Part shown: in pieces, positions 32,271-44,700 of the stretch
Position numbering within the stretch: position 1 is the first letter of the stretch
Layout: each line of letters starts with the position of its first letter
Assembly (NCBI GenBank): GCA_027475525.1
Contig: JAMWFC010000070.1
Location: 186,001 to 250,000 of the forward strand
Source: Macrolepiota albuminosa
Taxonomy: Eukaryota; Basidiomycota; Agaricomycetes; Agaricales; Agaricaceae
Direction of reading: 5' to 3'
Length of the DNA: 64,000 bases
Notes under the pieces: generated by a model
What the model saw: the letters and a program-made list of their open reading frames with translations, nothing else
Databases searched by the model: none
What the model was told of the DNA's origin: nothing
Position numbers and translations under genes: made by a program

Positions 32271-35200
32271 TTACTGATCGTCTTCTTCTTCTTGTGTGAC
32301 TTCATCATCGTCCACAAGCTCGGTCTCCTCTAGCTCTCGAAGTTTAGCAGTGTCAATATCCAGCGCCGACAACAGCAAGGAAATGTGTTCCCATGCTAAG
32401 TAGGGAATGAGTCTGAAGGCCGCTACGGGTCGATGCAAAACTGAGCCATCCAATTCACAAAGCATGTAGGCTCCTCCCCTATTTCATGAAACTACTATGA
32501 GTGGTCCCAGGTATCGTGGCTGCATCTTTTTGTTGTGTGTTACCTTGATTTTCGAGTTCCTCATAAGGACCAGGGCTCCTGTTGTGAAGTTATAGTCCCT
32601 TATAGTGGCGCTATGCTCACTTTCAAATTGTAGCGCTGCTTGGCGACGAGCCTGGAATACCGTTTTGTGTAATCGTTTGAGGTCGCCCATTTGGCGCTGC
32701 AAATCTATTGCTCGTCTAGTGATCATATCCGTAGAAGCCAGTAGTGAGTTCGGAGGAGGTTGCAAATAAGTCGCTTCCACTATGTTGGCTGGGAGCAGGT
32801 GGGTGCCAGTCGCAGCGTAGTAAGGAGAACAGCCCATCCTTTTTTGTACGGTAACTCGTTCAGACCAAAAGACCGAGTAAGTTGCCTCGCTCCAGCGGCT
32901 CTCTTCACCATCTACTGCCTTGAATAGCGCTTGTCGGACATCGAAATGCGGCCTTTCTACAATACTGTTAGCGCATTTGTTGTATCCAGAGACCCAAATA
33001 TGCTGTATATTGTATTTTCTCGTGAGATAGGTAAGTGCCTTGACTATAGGCGCTCCATTGTTGGTTACAATCTCATGCAGGGCTCCCCATCTGCAAATAA
33101 CATCCTCGAAGAGCCATTTAGCTATTGTGTCTGTATTCTCTTGCTGGAGCATACGAAACTCCGGCCAATATACCAAAGAACACCTCCCTTGGAAAATATA
33201 CTTATAGTGTCCGGACTTGGGCATATGCATAGTATCGATATATATCTTTCCGAACAACAGTGCTGGAGTTGCTACTGTTGGAGGAATAAGAACTTGATGT
33301 GTATGCTGGATTTGGCAAAGATGGCAGGTGCGAATGTACCACGCAATGTCAGCACTAACTTGAGGCCACCAGAACCACTCCAATAGGTTCGCTCTCGTCG
33401 CGTAGAGTCCCTGATGTCCAAAATTGTTGTGCATAGCACGTAAAATTCTGATTTGACTGCCAGGTTTGATTACTAATTTGTGAGCGCCACTTCTATTTTG
33501 TCGCCAAAGCCGATCTTCAATTATGACAAAAGTTGTTGCGTATCGAATAAATGTGGTGTATTCCGTATCTGTCAGGTCTGATGGTTGTTGCAAATCCTGT
33601 AGCCACTTCCTAACCTGGCTGACTTGCTGATCTTCTGACTTAGCTTTGGCGCTTCGAGGTACTGCCAAATACGGTAGGCTTTGACTGTCTTCCTGCAAGG
33701 GTCTGGGTTCCTCAACTATCTTTAGATCGTTAGATGGCTTAGCGACGTTATAGATACTGGCCGTGTAAAAAGTTAGTGGTGCCCGATACAGTTTTGGTTG
33801 GTACGGAACAATAGGATGTAGCTATGTAGAGACTGGCTGATCTTCGTGAAGCACCGGAATAGGCAGTTGGATGATATGTATGAAACCATGCAATCGGTCA
33901 ATCCAGTCATCAAACACCTCGTTGTCGCTATCGTCTAGCGCTTCGTCCTCTGGTTGTCTAGGCCACCTTGATAGTCCATCCGGCCTATGAAACGCACTTT
34001 TTACGTGTACTAACTCAAAGTGGAACATTAATATCGCCACTACCCAGCGATTCATACTGGCAGAAGGTTGAATATCGGGATTCTGGAGCATTCCTTTGAT
34101 ATATCATGCGTCAACCTCGACAATCAGGTTTTGAACCCCAATAAGATACATGTGCAGCGCCTGGAACGACCGAAATAAACCGTATAACTCCAGCTTAGGC
34201 TGAATATAGCGCGACTCTCTGTCGTTAAGGGTAATCAACCCAAATTGGTTGTAGCACCTACTCTTGCAATTTGAGCTGTTGCACTGACACAGGAAGAAGC
34301 CAACAGCAATGTATGAAGTGTCAACGGCAAGGATGACCAGATCGGCGGGAGTATAGTCAATGGGCACTAAGGGCTTTGCTTTTCATAGCGCTTCGACTAA
34401 ATCCTTTTGGGCTTTAATTTGCTCGGGTCCAAATTCAAAGGGGACCCCGGATCGAGTTAAGCAATTAAGAGCATGCGCGCGATGTGAAAAATGATGAATG
34501 AACATGCGAAGGATGCCTACAGTGCCTAGAAATGCGCGGACTTCCGAGAGGTTATGACAGATTCCCCATTTTTCCAGCAGCGCTAATCAGCTTGCCTCTG
34601 GGATCCTGCCTTCTGATGTGCAGACATGCCCTAGAATTTTAAATTGCGGTGCACAAAGAACCAGCTTGTGTCCTGAGAACGTTCCGCCACAATACTTCAT
34701 ACGCTGGAGTACTCAATTAACCAGTTGAAAAAAATCCCATAGCGCCATGCAGATATTGGGATTCTCTGGGTGCACGTCGGGTTTGCTATTCACAAGACGC
34801 CAATCCTTCGGGCCTTTAACTCCTACGTCGTCTATAAAGCTGAGCACATGGTGGGGTATTTTGGGTTGGAGAATAAACATAATGTTGTCGTGGAATATAG
34901 GTACTGAGTTCGTCCACCCCATAGGAAGTGTCACTAGTCGTAGCGCTCCGAACAGCGTTTGAAATGTCGTTAAGTTGCAAGAAGAGGGATGGATCAAACG
35001 CTCATCATAGCCAACGTACAAATCCAGGGTAGCGCCACATATTCGTCCGGCAAAGGATTCAGCAACGTGATCGGAAAAAGGCGGTACCCCAGAATGATGA
35101 ATCGTGACTTTGTTTAGTGGTTCTAGGCTGTGGACTATACATAGCTTCCCATTTTTCTTTAGTACACAAAACCATCTTGATCGGTAGGCCGAATTGGAAG

Positions 35201-35977
35201 GCTCGTAAACTCCTGCCGCTATTTTGGAACAAATAATTTGACAAACTTCGGCCTCAATGCCTGGCGGTATAGGTCGGTTATGCTTGGTCCAGAGTGCATG
35301 AGATATTGTTGGTATAACTACTGGTGGAAAGAAGTCAGTTCTGAGTTTACCGCGTTCTAAATCCTCCCAAGCAAACGCCTCATTCTGTTTTTGCATGATG
35401 TCAACCAATACGTCCATTTCCGCTGTTGATAAAAAACCGGTGTTGTGGGCACTAACAAATAGTGCCCGTCATTCCTCCGTAAATTGTCCTGTCGGTTGGA
35501 AGGGTGGTGGATTCGGATTAAGTTCGGGAAGGTAGCTAACGGATCGCCAATAATTTTTTGCTCGATGCGAAACTCCTTGGGCATGCTACTTGATACCGGT
35601 TTCGTTTTAAGCGCTACCAGCTTGTATTTCTTTTTAACCTGAACCTCCTTGCACTTCGGGGTACTGTTGTTAGCAAACATATTATAAATAAAACTTGGGT
35701 TTCTAGCCAAACCAGATATCAAAGGTTCTTTGGAATCAGGTGTAGAAATGAAATAAGTGTCTGTCGAAAGATTTTCAGTAATATCGGATGTGATGAGGTA
35801 TAAGTATGATAAGGCTTTGCTAGTAAGCAAAGTAGAAGAGTTCAAAACTTCAGGGGCTAAAGGGGTATGTGATATAAGGGTTACTTGCCCAGTCCAATGA
35901 TTATAGTCCAAAATAAGCGCTTCATCTCCATGATTCTCATCACTCATTTCCTCAATGGCGCCGGAAATCACTCGCAA
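32271..35977 (-). pseudogene. RT-RNase H-integrase of element C (decayed)
   Basis: Aligns along its length with B pol. RT keeps LSFIDDVGVKGPKDW; RNase H keeps LVILAVDTSYIAVGFFL; the integrase finger keeps H...H and CHLC. The second catalytic residue is lost: IVTNNGAPI instead of IVTDNGAPI. Nonsense sites where B has Arg include LVN-stop-VLQRM, EAS-stop-LALLEK and VDA-stop-YIKGML. A 1-nt loss near 35528 shifts the frame before TGQFTEE. Ends LRELEETELVDDDE... at 32271. Confidence 0.85.
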
Positions 35978-37022
35978 AGATTGTTGCTAACATAAGGGTG
36001 CTTCCTTGGCCCTGGCATCTGGAATTTCCCTTGGGGGAATGTCGGTACCGTTCTCCTGACCCCAGAGTTAGGGTCGCTAATAGTTAGCGTTGTTTCTTCT
36101 TCGAACGTCGTCTTTACCACGGATCTCGCTAACACGTCGAATGGCCTTCCCAAAAGTAAGTCGTACGCTGGTGACCTAAGTATGTGAATTTGCAAATAGA
36201 ATGTAAGGTCGCCGATAGCGCATGGCACGTTCCGGGCCATTCCCAAGGATCGGTCAATGGTTCCGTTAGCGCTCTGCATATTAAGGATGATGGTCGGGTC
36301 ATAAATGATGCCCAGTTTGTTAGCTACGTCGGCAGCCATTGAAATAATTTGTGAACCGCTATCCACAATAGACTCTATCTCGCTTTTTCCATCAACTGTC
36401 AACATGATCAAGCAAATCGCGTGAGAGTCCCGGGCTACGGTTAGAATAGCCGGATCGTCGCTAGATCTTAGCGATTTGAGGTAAGTTTTGACCGGATCAA
36501 TGAACGTAGCCTCTTTGGGTGGCGCGGCCTCTTCCTTGATTTCTGGTGCTACCGCCTTGGTTATGTATGCAAAACCAGGCAGCGCATTGTCGTATTTGTC
36601 CACTGCCATTATGTTGTTAGCTATATTTGGTCGAGGTGTACCGAGAGCGTAACCTGACTCTGCATGATGCGATCAAAAACTACCTTAGACTTTTCCAGAT
36701 TGTATATAGGCGCTGTGGGTCGATATCCCCCCATAAGTTTATCTGGTGCTCCAAAGTTGCGATTGAGGGGTGGGGCATAGTTGCCCCCAAGGCCCGCATA
36801 AGGATGCAGTGGCGGCTCCTTAGCTGTCAGCGCTTTAGTTGCTTCTGGTGCGTCGTCGTTAGCGTTTGAAGTTGAAGCTTTTGTGGGGTCTGTTGTCACT
36901 CCCGAGGGCCTGTAGTCTTTTAATGGCTGCTTGCCCTTTCTGATTTCCACCCCATTGAAGACCTGATTCTTTAGTGACTTCAACTCCCTCTCCAGGGTCT
37001 CAATCCTTTCTTCTCGTGACAA
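35968..37022 (-). pseudogene. Protease region of element C
   Basis: REERIETLERELKSLKNQVF at the start, ESIVDSGSQIISM (D-S-G active site) and YDLLLGRPFDVLARSV. About 50 bp present in B (GELCSMAPDVRNQ region) is deleted near 36650, shifting the frame. It overlaps RT in the -1 frame near 35968, the same place as in B. Confidence 0.8.
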
Positions 37023-38474
37023 CGTAGGCCGTTCACTAACAGCATTTAGCTAGAGTACTTCGTGAATTAGCGCTTGTTGGGGGGTCGCTTCAGCTTCATT
37101 TGTTGCCATGCTATTCAAGTTTCCTGTTGCTAAATTCCTGGGGTTTTGACGGTGCCATTCGTCAATACATCCCTGGAAAGTCTTATGTTCTGGATAAAGA
37201 GGAATGTTAGCACCCGAAGGTAAGACTAGTTTTCCATCTATCCCACAGCGCGCTTTCCCTTGTCACAAATATTGTTCAAGAATAGGGCATCGACCCCTGG
37301 TCATGGTGTGTCCTGCCTCGCCACAGAAATGACAAAGGCCCATCTGTACGTTACCTCTAGGCGCCGAGAGGCTAGTCGAGATCAAGGTCTCCAATTTATT
37401 CATGATGCTAGCGACCACGTTGTTAACTGCATTTTCCAAATCCTCTTTTTTGACAAACCTGCTCCGATCATTGGCGGCGCTAGGAGCTGGTGACTCTAGT
37501 TTAGGTGCCATTCCTCCATGTTCCGTACCAGGTCATTGTAAGGGTATGCCCGTGTCCATGCCTTTTAAAACCCACTTTCCTGCCTCAAAGACTTTTTCTA
37601 TGTTGTAAGGTTCCTCAGGGTGATGGTCATGCATAATGATCTCCAATCGTCACGCAATCTTAGTCCACAATGAAGTGGATAAACCCTGTTGGAACAAGCG
37701 TCGTTCCTCGTTTCCATACAACTTTCCATTCTAGACGAGCCATCTCGCTATCCGCTGGAAATCACGATAATAAGTTGATAATGCTCCTAGAGTATAGATT
37801 CCTGCTGCAAAGGTGTTCTGTACTAGCTTCTGGATTTCCATTACCATATAGCATGTAGCTTCCTCAGCGCCGGGATATAAATGGATGATAGCCTTCTTCC
37901 ATTCATTATAGGTAAAAGGCCTTGGCACTGCATCATCGGTAAGTCCCTGAAACTCTTTTAAACCCATCCATGATTTGGCTGTATTGTATGAGATGTATCT
38001 GGCAGTGTATTCCTTCATTTGAGTATTGTCTGTCACGTGGCAGTCGCGTAGTAAATATTCCAACTCCTTGAAATACTGTGTTAGCTCGCAGGGCTTTGTT
38101 TCATCCCATTTTGATGATGAGAAATGGTTTCTGGGTGGCATGCGCTGGTTATTTGGCTGCTCCATGTTGGCAGGGGAGTGTGTTGATGTAGGAAGGGTAG
38201 TGGTACTCGTGTTACTTGGAGTTGATGTAGTGGGTACGGATTCGGTTAATTCTGAGTCGCTAGGTTCTGGCAATAACGACCTAGATAACTCTTTGAGAGG
38301 AGTAAGCGGCGTATGGTTTTCGCCTGCTAAGTACTCAAACAGTCGGGAAAAAGGGAAAAAGCTTTTGGCTAGGCTGTCTGGAGCGGCCTCAAGCTCCTGA
38401 TCCAAAGTCTGCCTAGGTAGCGTGCCTGGTAAGTGTGGTGAGTCGGTGGTACTTGGTTCAAACGCACTCTCCAA
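37023..38474 (-). pseudogene. Gag of element C
   Basis: MESAFEPSTTDSPHLPGTLP to the zinc-knuckle-like CHFCGEAGHTMTRGRC. Stops at WLV-stop-NGKL (TAG; CAG in B), IA-stop-RLEI, LQ-stop-PGT and EVL-stop-LNAV (TAG; CAG in B). The frame is otherwise continuous into protease. Confidence 0.82.
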
Positions 38475-38534
38475 CAGGAGGCGGCGCTGTCACTGGGCTC
38501 GAGTTTCTGGCGGAATTCTGTCTCAGAAGAACCC

Positions 38535-38551
38535 CTCGCGGTGGGCTCCAA
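38535..38551 (-). other. Candidate primer-binding site of element C
   Basis: TGGAGCCCACCGCGAGG on the minus strand just after the 5' LTR, identical to B. Confidence 0.55.
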
Positions 38552-38553
38552 AA

Positions 38554-39628
38554 TGATGACGCCAACTGTGGTTGGGTGCGCTGGACGTATACGCAGTACA
38601 ACGCCATCTCCAGCGCTTGGCGTGCATAGTTATGAGGAGTCCCAACAGAGTCCCGGTGTGCTTGAGCAAAGGTGTTAAAACAATGCGCTAGATGATAGCG
38701 CTTCGTGTGCTACCTGACAAATGGTAAGCGTTGTAGTTACACAAAGATATAGAAGACAAGGCAAATAGCGCAGCGTAGCGTGCCCATAGGTGGCACCATA
38801 AACAATGAAGACGGGATAAACAAGGCTAGTGCCCAACTTAGTGACAAAGTTTGAGCAAGCTAACGCGATTTGAATGCTAAGGGTAACTTGGATGCTCAAG
38901 AGGTTACGATTTGTTGTTATTTACATGCAATGTAGCTATTCTTATATACTGTGTGCTACCGTGTTTGCCAAGGTAGACAGTCCATCTGCGGCGCTACCTC
39001 CTAGCACCTCTCCTCATGGTTCCTTCTAACGGTGACCTGTCAACGGCGACCTTTTGCACATGGTTGACGGTGACCAATGGCATTATGACCCACGGTGACC
39101 AACAGCCACTCTATATTGACTTAGAATTTATATGGGTCCGCTCACTTTTATTATAGCTCCAATTGGTCAGGCGGTTCCGGGGTAGTTGTCAGAAAATCTT
39201 TGACAGACGCCGTGAGCGCTAATGTCAGCACTACTTATTGTACTAGTTCCTGACAAGTCTAGCTGTTGGTTATAAGTATATCCTGCATCCTCGATATTGA
39301 TCCCTTTAGACTTCTGATTGAAGTGCGTTGTTGAATGGCAGCGACTACTGCTGACTCTTTCTGGAAGTGATCGGGGTTTAGTTAGAGTCCCTTCCCGCCG
39401 TCATGTTAGTGCTGTACATCCTAAGCCTCCTTTATCCTTGGTATAAGTGAATGGGGTGTACTGAAGGCCTGGTAACTGGTGACCAAGGTAAATGGATAAG
39501 TCCTGTAATAGCGTGACCGAGCTAAGGCTGCTCTGTACTCAAGCCAGTCACTAGAGTCTCCAGTGTGTCAAGTGTCGGTTGGCCTATAATGTCCCCTTGA
39601 TGTGCTCAGCCCGAGTAGAAGCCTATCA
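38554..39628 (-). repeat. 5' LTR of element C (1075 bp)
   Basis: Same ends as the 3' copy. I count about 28 differences between the two, all transitions. Confidence 0.93.
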
Positions 39629-40435
39629 CTGGATCCCACGATTGGACCCCAGTCCGAACCACCGGCTACACACACCTTGGAGGGTCTTGGCGCTGAGGGG
39701 GGGGTGATGTCACGACCTCTTCCCGGGACACCCCTGGAACACCATCCGGGACACTCTCTCCGACCCCACAGGACATGCCCCGCCATCATGACTACCGACA
39801 CCACCATCACGCGCATCAAGGACCGCCATCAGCCACCACCAGCCCCAATCAACGATTGGATTACGTGACTCGCTTCTGGCCATCACGCATCACGCATCAC
39901 AGTTCCCTCCACGCCAATTGATTGCACGCCCTACATGCGCGATCCAAGTATACAGTCCCTGCCCGCTACTCAATGACTCCCAGAACCCATCCTAGACACC
40001 CCAGAACTCCGAGACCCGGTCCCGTAGTACTTATAGCGTAGTTCCCCGTTGTATTTGCTAGTCTTAATATTAACTTGGATAACTTGAATTGTTGCATGCC
40101 CTTTGCTTGATTGGTACGCACTGACTGGCACACTTTGACTGGCACGCTTGAATAACCGTGTGCTCTAAAGTTTGGTACGTACTTTGCGACTTGTAATTTG
40201 CTAACCCAGTCTTGTCTTAGAACCTCCAGTTCACGACTCGACCCCCACCCAACCCCCAGCTACCCACAATCCAAAACCTCTGGACCAAGTCCCCTCTCCC
40301 GGGATTACCCCTGTCCACGTCTTGAACCCTGAAGTCCTAGCCCCGGAGTTCCAGACACCCAAGTATCCGTAGATCAAGTCCGCATTGTAAGGGCGTTGCT
40401 TTCCCGAAAAGCCCCTGACTCAGCGGAACCTGACA
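39629..40435 (+). mobile_element. Chromovirus F, 3' end (polypurine tract and LTR)
   Basis: Continuation of F after the C insertion. A purine run gaggggggggtga (39695-39707) precedes the LTR at 39708. Confidence 0.8.
39708..40435 (+). repeat. 3' LTR of chromovirus F (728 bp)
   Basis: TGTCACGACC...CCTGACA; a second copy is the solo LTR in C. The start could be TGATGTCACG three bases earlier, but the solo copy supports 39708. Confidence 0.82.
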
Positions 40436-40890
40436 GGTTTACATGTTGAGATGCACATTCAGATGGCCCTATGGAGTGCCTTGCATGACATGGCTCTGTG
40501 TTGTCTAAGGGTGTCATCAAGTGCAGTGCTAAAGGCCCTTGGTTACTGAAGGAAGGAATGTCATACAAAGCTAGACCAACAGGTGCCTTGTTCCATGAAG
40601 TATTCTTAGTATCAAGCAACACAGAAGAAGGCTCCTCAAAGACCGAAGCAAAAAGGAGCAAGTGGAACATCCATGCTTGGAAATCATCTCAAATGGTTGA
40701 TAATGTCCCTAAAATCTTCAATGACAGGTGCGTATTGTCCCCTCATCACGAAGTTGAAGGCTGATCAACATAATATTCATGACCAAAAATATTTCAAAAA
40801 TGTTATTGAAAAGTTACAATACTCAGGCTAACATCATAGGTGAAATTGAAAGTAGATATTCGAAATTTGTCGCTCCCAAAAGTGCTGTTG
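40436..40890. other. Sequence of unclear content beside the host-type gene
   Basis: An open stretch on the plus strand at 40498-40764 (SKGVIKCSAKGPWLLKEGMS...) and one on the minus strand at 40374-40670 overlap. I recognise neither. Base composition is AT-richer than the elements, so this is likely host or old relic DNA. Confidence 0.3.
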
Positions 40891-41375
40891 TCAGTCCTCC
40901 ACCATCTTCTCATCCATATCTTTCTTCTTCAATTTTACTGCTTTCTTCATATAAGATTTCTTTGGAAATGCCATGCTACCAAGTTCATCCTTATCACTGA
41001 TCACAGCAATATTTTGTGAGGTGCCAGTAGCAACTGCAAGTGAAGATGTTACATGTGGCACATCCATGGTCAAAACTTTTGCTCATTTTTGCAGATTAAA
41101 ATTTGTAAAAGCAACATTCACCGACTCTGTATTTAGTTTTGATAATCTTTTATCCACAATTTTCTCAGTATCTGGACGGGTTGGTTTAATTCTTGGGAAA
41201 GAAGCTCCATCAGATTCTCCAAGGACACAAACTCAATAGGCATTAATTTGATAGATCTGAAGCGATGTTAATTTAAAACAATACAAATTTAAAAGAGTTT
41301 ACCTTCTGACTGTACTCTTATCACACATTATATAACAATGAAGTGAAGCACAAATCAAAACCAGAGTACCTGGTT
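40891..41375 (-). pseudogene. 3' part of a decayed conserved basidiomycete-type gene, split by element D
   Basis: Directly after the D insertion the minus strand reads PGTLVLICASLHCYIMCDKS, then an intron (gtaaac...ttcag, about 41240-41293), then IYQINAY-stop-VCVLGESD, FNLQK-stop-AKVLTM and KLKKKDMDEKMVED to the end at 40891. Both stops are TGA in one continuous frame, as expected from CGA. It joins exactly to the part at 53010-53460. Function unknown. Confidence 0.7.
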
Positions 41376-41689
41376 TGTAACAAAGTTATGAAGTTTATAG
41401 AGCTTAGTGTGCACACACACTGAATCAGACCAGACCGGTCTATTGACAATGTAGTATACAACAAAAGAAGTTTATAGAGCTTAGTGTGCACACACACTGA
41501 ATCAGACCAGACCGGTCTATTGACAATGTAGTATACAACAAAATAAGCTGCTTAATAAGCAGCACATATGTACATATATATAGGGTAAAGTAATTAATAT
41601 ATTAATATTATATTATAATAAATATAATATAATATCTACTACAGTAAGTAAAGCTATGTGGCCAACGCCACATAGCGGACTACGCTACA
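41376..41689 (-). repeat. 3' LTR of chromovirus D
   Basis: Plus-strand ends TGTAAC...GCTACA. Contains the 77-bp duplication 41390-41543, without which it is 237 bp, one base shorter than the 5' LTR. The purine run ttggggggtg (minus strand, 41690-41699) precedes it. Confidence 0.9.
41390..41543. repeat. 77-bp tandem duplication in the 3' LTR of D
   Basis: Absent from the 5' LTR of D. Confidence 0.95.
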
Positions 41690-41734
41690 CACCCCCCAAT
41701 CAGACCGAGCTATGGTCTTGAGATAATACAATGG

Positions 41735-44700
41735 TCAGGCCATTGGTAAGTTAGGGACGGGGGCAATGGGAGAGTCTCCAGGCTCCCGGAATGGATCGGC
41801 AGTCACGTCGTCCATGTCATAGTCGAGGAGTTCATTCTTGGGTGTGGGCGCATAGGAAGTGCCTGAAGGCCCTGCTACTGGCAGGGAATTGTCATAGTCC
41901 CAGAGGGGGGACAGTGTGAGATCGGAGTCGATGGTCGACCCCAGGACAGGTGGTTGGGGATCAGGCAGATCCCCAGTGTCGGACAGGTACTGGCACATCC
42001 AGATTTCGTGGGCATGAATGTCTTGCCCGATGAAGAGGTACATCCCCTTGGTGAGCGCGTCGTCGTAAGCATGACAACTGTCCTGCTGCTGGAGCATCAG
42101 GCACTGTCGATCGCCAATGGTGGCCTCGTGCCACCCATCTCACTGAGCGATAGACTGGGGTGTACCGTAATGGTCGAGGCGTTGCAGCCTCTCGTCGTCA
42201 ATAGTGGCCGCCTCGTTGTAGAGCTGGCTGTCGCTGAAGAATAGGTGGGCCAAGTAGGTGACCCCATAAGTATATGCATGGTCAGCCCAGCTGACTGGAA
42301 TTTGATTGTGAAGAAGGACGTGTAACGCGTCCAAAGTGGTGAACACGGAAGCTGACGCTTCCAGGATGTCCACAGCCCGAGCCTCGAAGTTAGGGTCGTC
42401 GGCGTGGAGGGGCACAAAGACTTGCCCCGTAGCCGCCTCGTACTCAGCCACGGCCTCTTTGTAGAGGCCTGGCCTTGCAAAGACATAGGCCAGGTACTTG
42501 TGTACCGTGGACTTGGAGGGGCGGCTGGCGCTGAGGGCGCGTACAAGCGCAAACCCAAAGAGGCTGCACCAATGAATGCGCATGGCACGGTCCATGGCCA
42601 GACCGGTCCATACGTTGGACGTCCCAGGACGTCCATAGAGGAGGGCGTATGAGCCCAGGTAGTCCAAAGCAAATGGTTGCTTTGGATCAGGGGGGGTAAG
42701 GCCGACGAAGGCAATTTTCCCTCCCTCTTTGCGGCGATAGAGCTGCGAAATGGTTGCTTTGGATCAGGGGGGGTAAGGCCGACGAAGGCAATTTTCCCTC
42801 CCTCTTTGCGGCGATAGAGCTGCGTTGGCACAATCATTTGTGGGACGTTCTCCCACTCTTCTGGACTCGCGAAGGGTACCGCGATGGTCCTATACTCGAC
42901 CTCATCAAGTAAGTGAGACATAGCTCTGTCTCGGGCAGTAGGGTGGCAGTTGAGCACCACCCACTTGAATTTGTTGAGCAATAGGTAGCCCAACTGATGC
43001 TGATGAATTGGCGTAAACTGGTTGTTAACCAGTGCATGAAGTCTGCGGACTTCTTGAGGACTGCGGAGAAACCCATGAGGTGCCACTTGGTACACCTTAC
43101 TGTTGTGGGGTGTCGCCGTGGCGTTGCCCTCTTTATCGGTCTCAAAGGACCTGGCTGCGCGGGCTTCTTGCCCGACGAAGATGGTATTGGTCACTGGCGA
43201 CCAATAGAACTGGGGAGCTAACCCCACGCCAAAGAATGAGTTCTGGCGCTCAATAGTGTGATCACGGTAGATCACAACACCGAGTACATCAGGGATGCAC
43301 CCAGTTTGGTCCTTGAGGAGGGCAGCTCCTTGCTTGGCGCTATCCTGCACCTGACGTTCCATCTTGGCCCATCAATTGCTGTTGCGCCATTTGCGTGCCA
43401 TACATTGTGCCGCCGTCTCGTGCGGCACAGGGGATTCCATACAAGCCTCTTCAGGCTCCTCATACTAATCATCATTGGAGGGCGGGGATGGCAACCTCTC
43501 TGGCTCCGACTTCTCAGACCGTGGGTCCATTGCCCACACACACCACGGGAGTCAGGCTGGCGGGCCCTCTATTAGTATTGTGGGTAAAAAGGGGATGTTA
43601 GCCCCTGGGGCCCCTTTCGGGGCATCTTTGGGGAAGTGCACGTTGACGTATGCGTGCCCTTCCAGTTGCTTACCCCAACGATCCTTTTGGGGTTGTGAGG
43701 CCTTAGCCTCGGTGGGGTGTGTGCTCACGCCCCTGGAACTCTGCTCCCCAGAGTACGTGGTGGAACCCACGGATACTGGTCGCAAAGACGCGACCTCAGA
43801 TGCACCGCTGGCGAGGCACTGGATAAGCTGGGGGGCGGCTGGAGCAGGGACATCTTCATAGGGAAGGATGTCCCGTCCTAGGCTGGCCTCCTGGCTGGGG
43901 GCAACAACGCTCGACTTAATCGAGCAGGAGGGCGCGTCCTCCACTCCTTGCCGACGTGCCCTTTTGCTGGAGTCGGTGTCCCGACTCGGGGGTGTAGTCT
44001 GCCGCTTATGAGCGGCTGATAGGGCAAGGAGATCAGTTTTGCGCTGGGCGTGCATATGATCCATGTCGTCCATCATCTGGCTGATGAGGACGACCGCCTT
44101 CACATTGCGGAGGAACGATGACTCTGCAGGTACTTCGTACCTGTTGTCTCCTAGACATTGGAGAAGGGTAGCCAGGACTAAGTCCTGGTTGTGACTGGGC
44201 TCGACAGCCCGTGCTTTTCCTTTGTTGTGTCGAGGACGTGACTCTTCTTCCGAGCTGGGCTCGGATTGGTGCGGCATTTCCAGCCGCTGTAGCAAGGAGA
44301 GCTTGGCCAAGCTCTCTGTCGGCGCATCAGCCGATGAACTGATGCTCCGTCCTGGACTGAGAGTTTCTGTGCTCTTGATGGCCGTGGTGGCCTGCACGAG
44401 GGATGCTTTGCGTCCCTCTAGAGTGTCAATTGGTGCTGTGGTCGACAGGAAAATCAACTGGCCTCCCTTGGCTTGCGACTCATGCGAGTCGCTGTACTGG
44501 GGCATTGCGCCCCAAGCCGGGGAGTACGGCATCATTACAGGCACACCACCCATCCCAGGGTAGTGCGCTGGGGTGGTAAACTGGGGCAAAGGATGTGCAC
44601 CCATAGCCCCTCTCGCCATAGCGGGGGCAAACTGCCCCTATCCTGGCGCTGCTTGGGGGCTGACTAGCCCCCCGTAGGCCTGTTGCTGGGATTGGCCCTC

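Larger units (their letters stand above)
25684..39628 (-). mobile_element. Ty3/gypsy element C, complete but decayed
   Basis: Minus-strand copy of the B family. LTRs are 25684-26758 and 38554-39628 (1075 bp each), flanked by ccgg (25680-25683) and ctgg (39629-39632), a 4-bp duplication with one C/T change. Internal order matches B. Many stops correspond to CGA or CAG codons in B, and there are several 1-nt indels. No 77-bp duplication is present. It holds an F-type solo LTR at 31162-31910 and is inserted in F. Confidence 0.92.
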
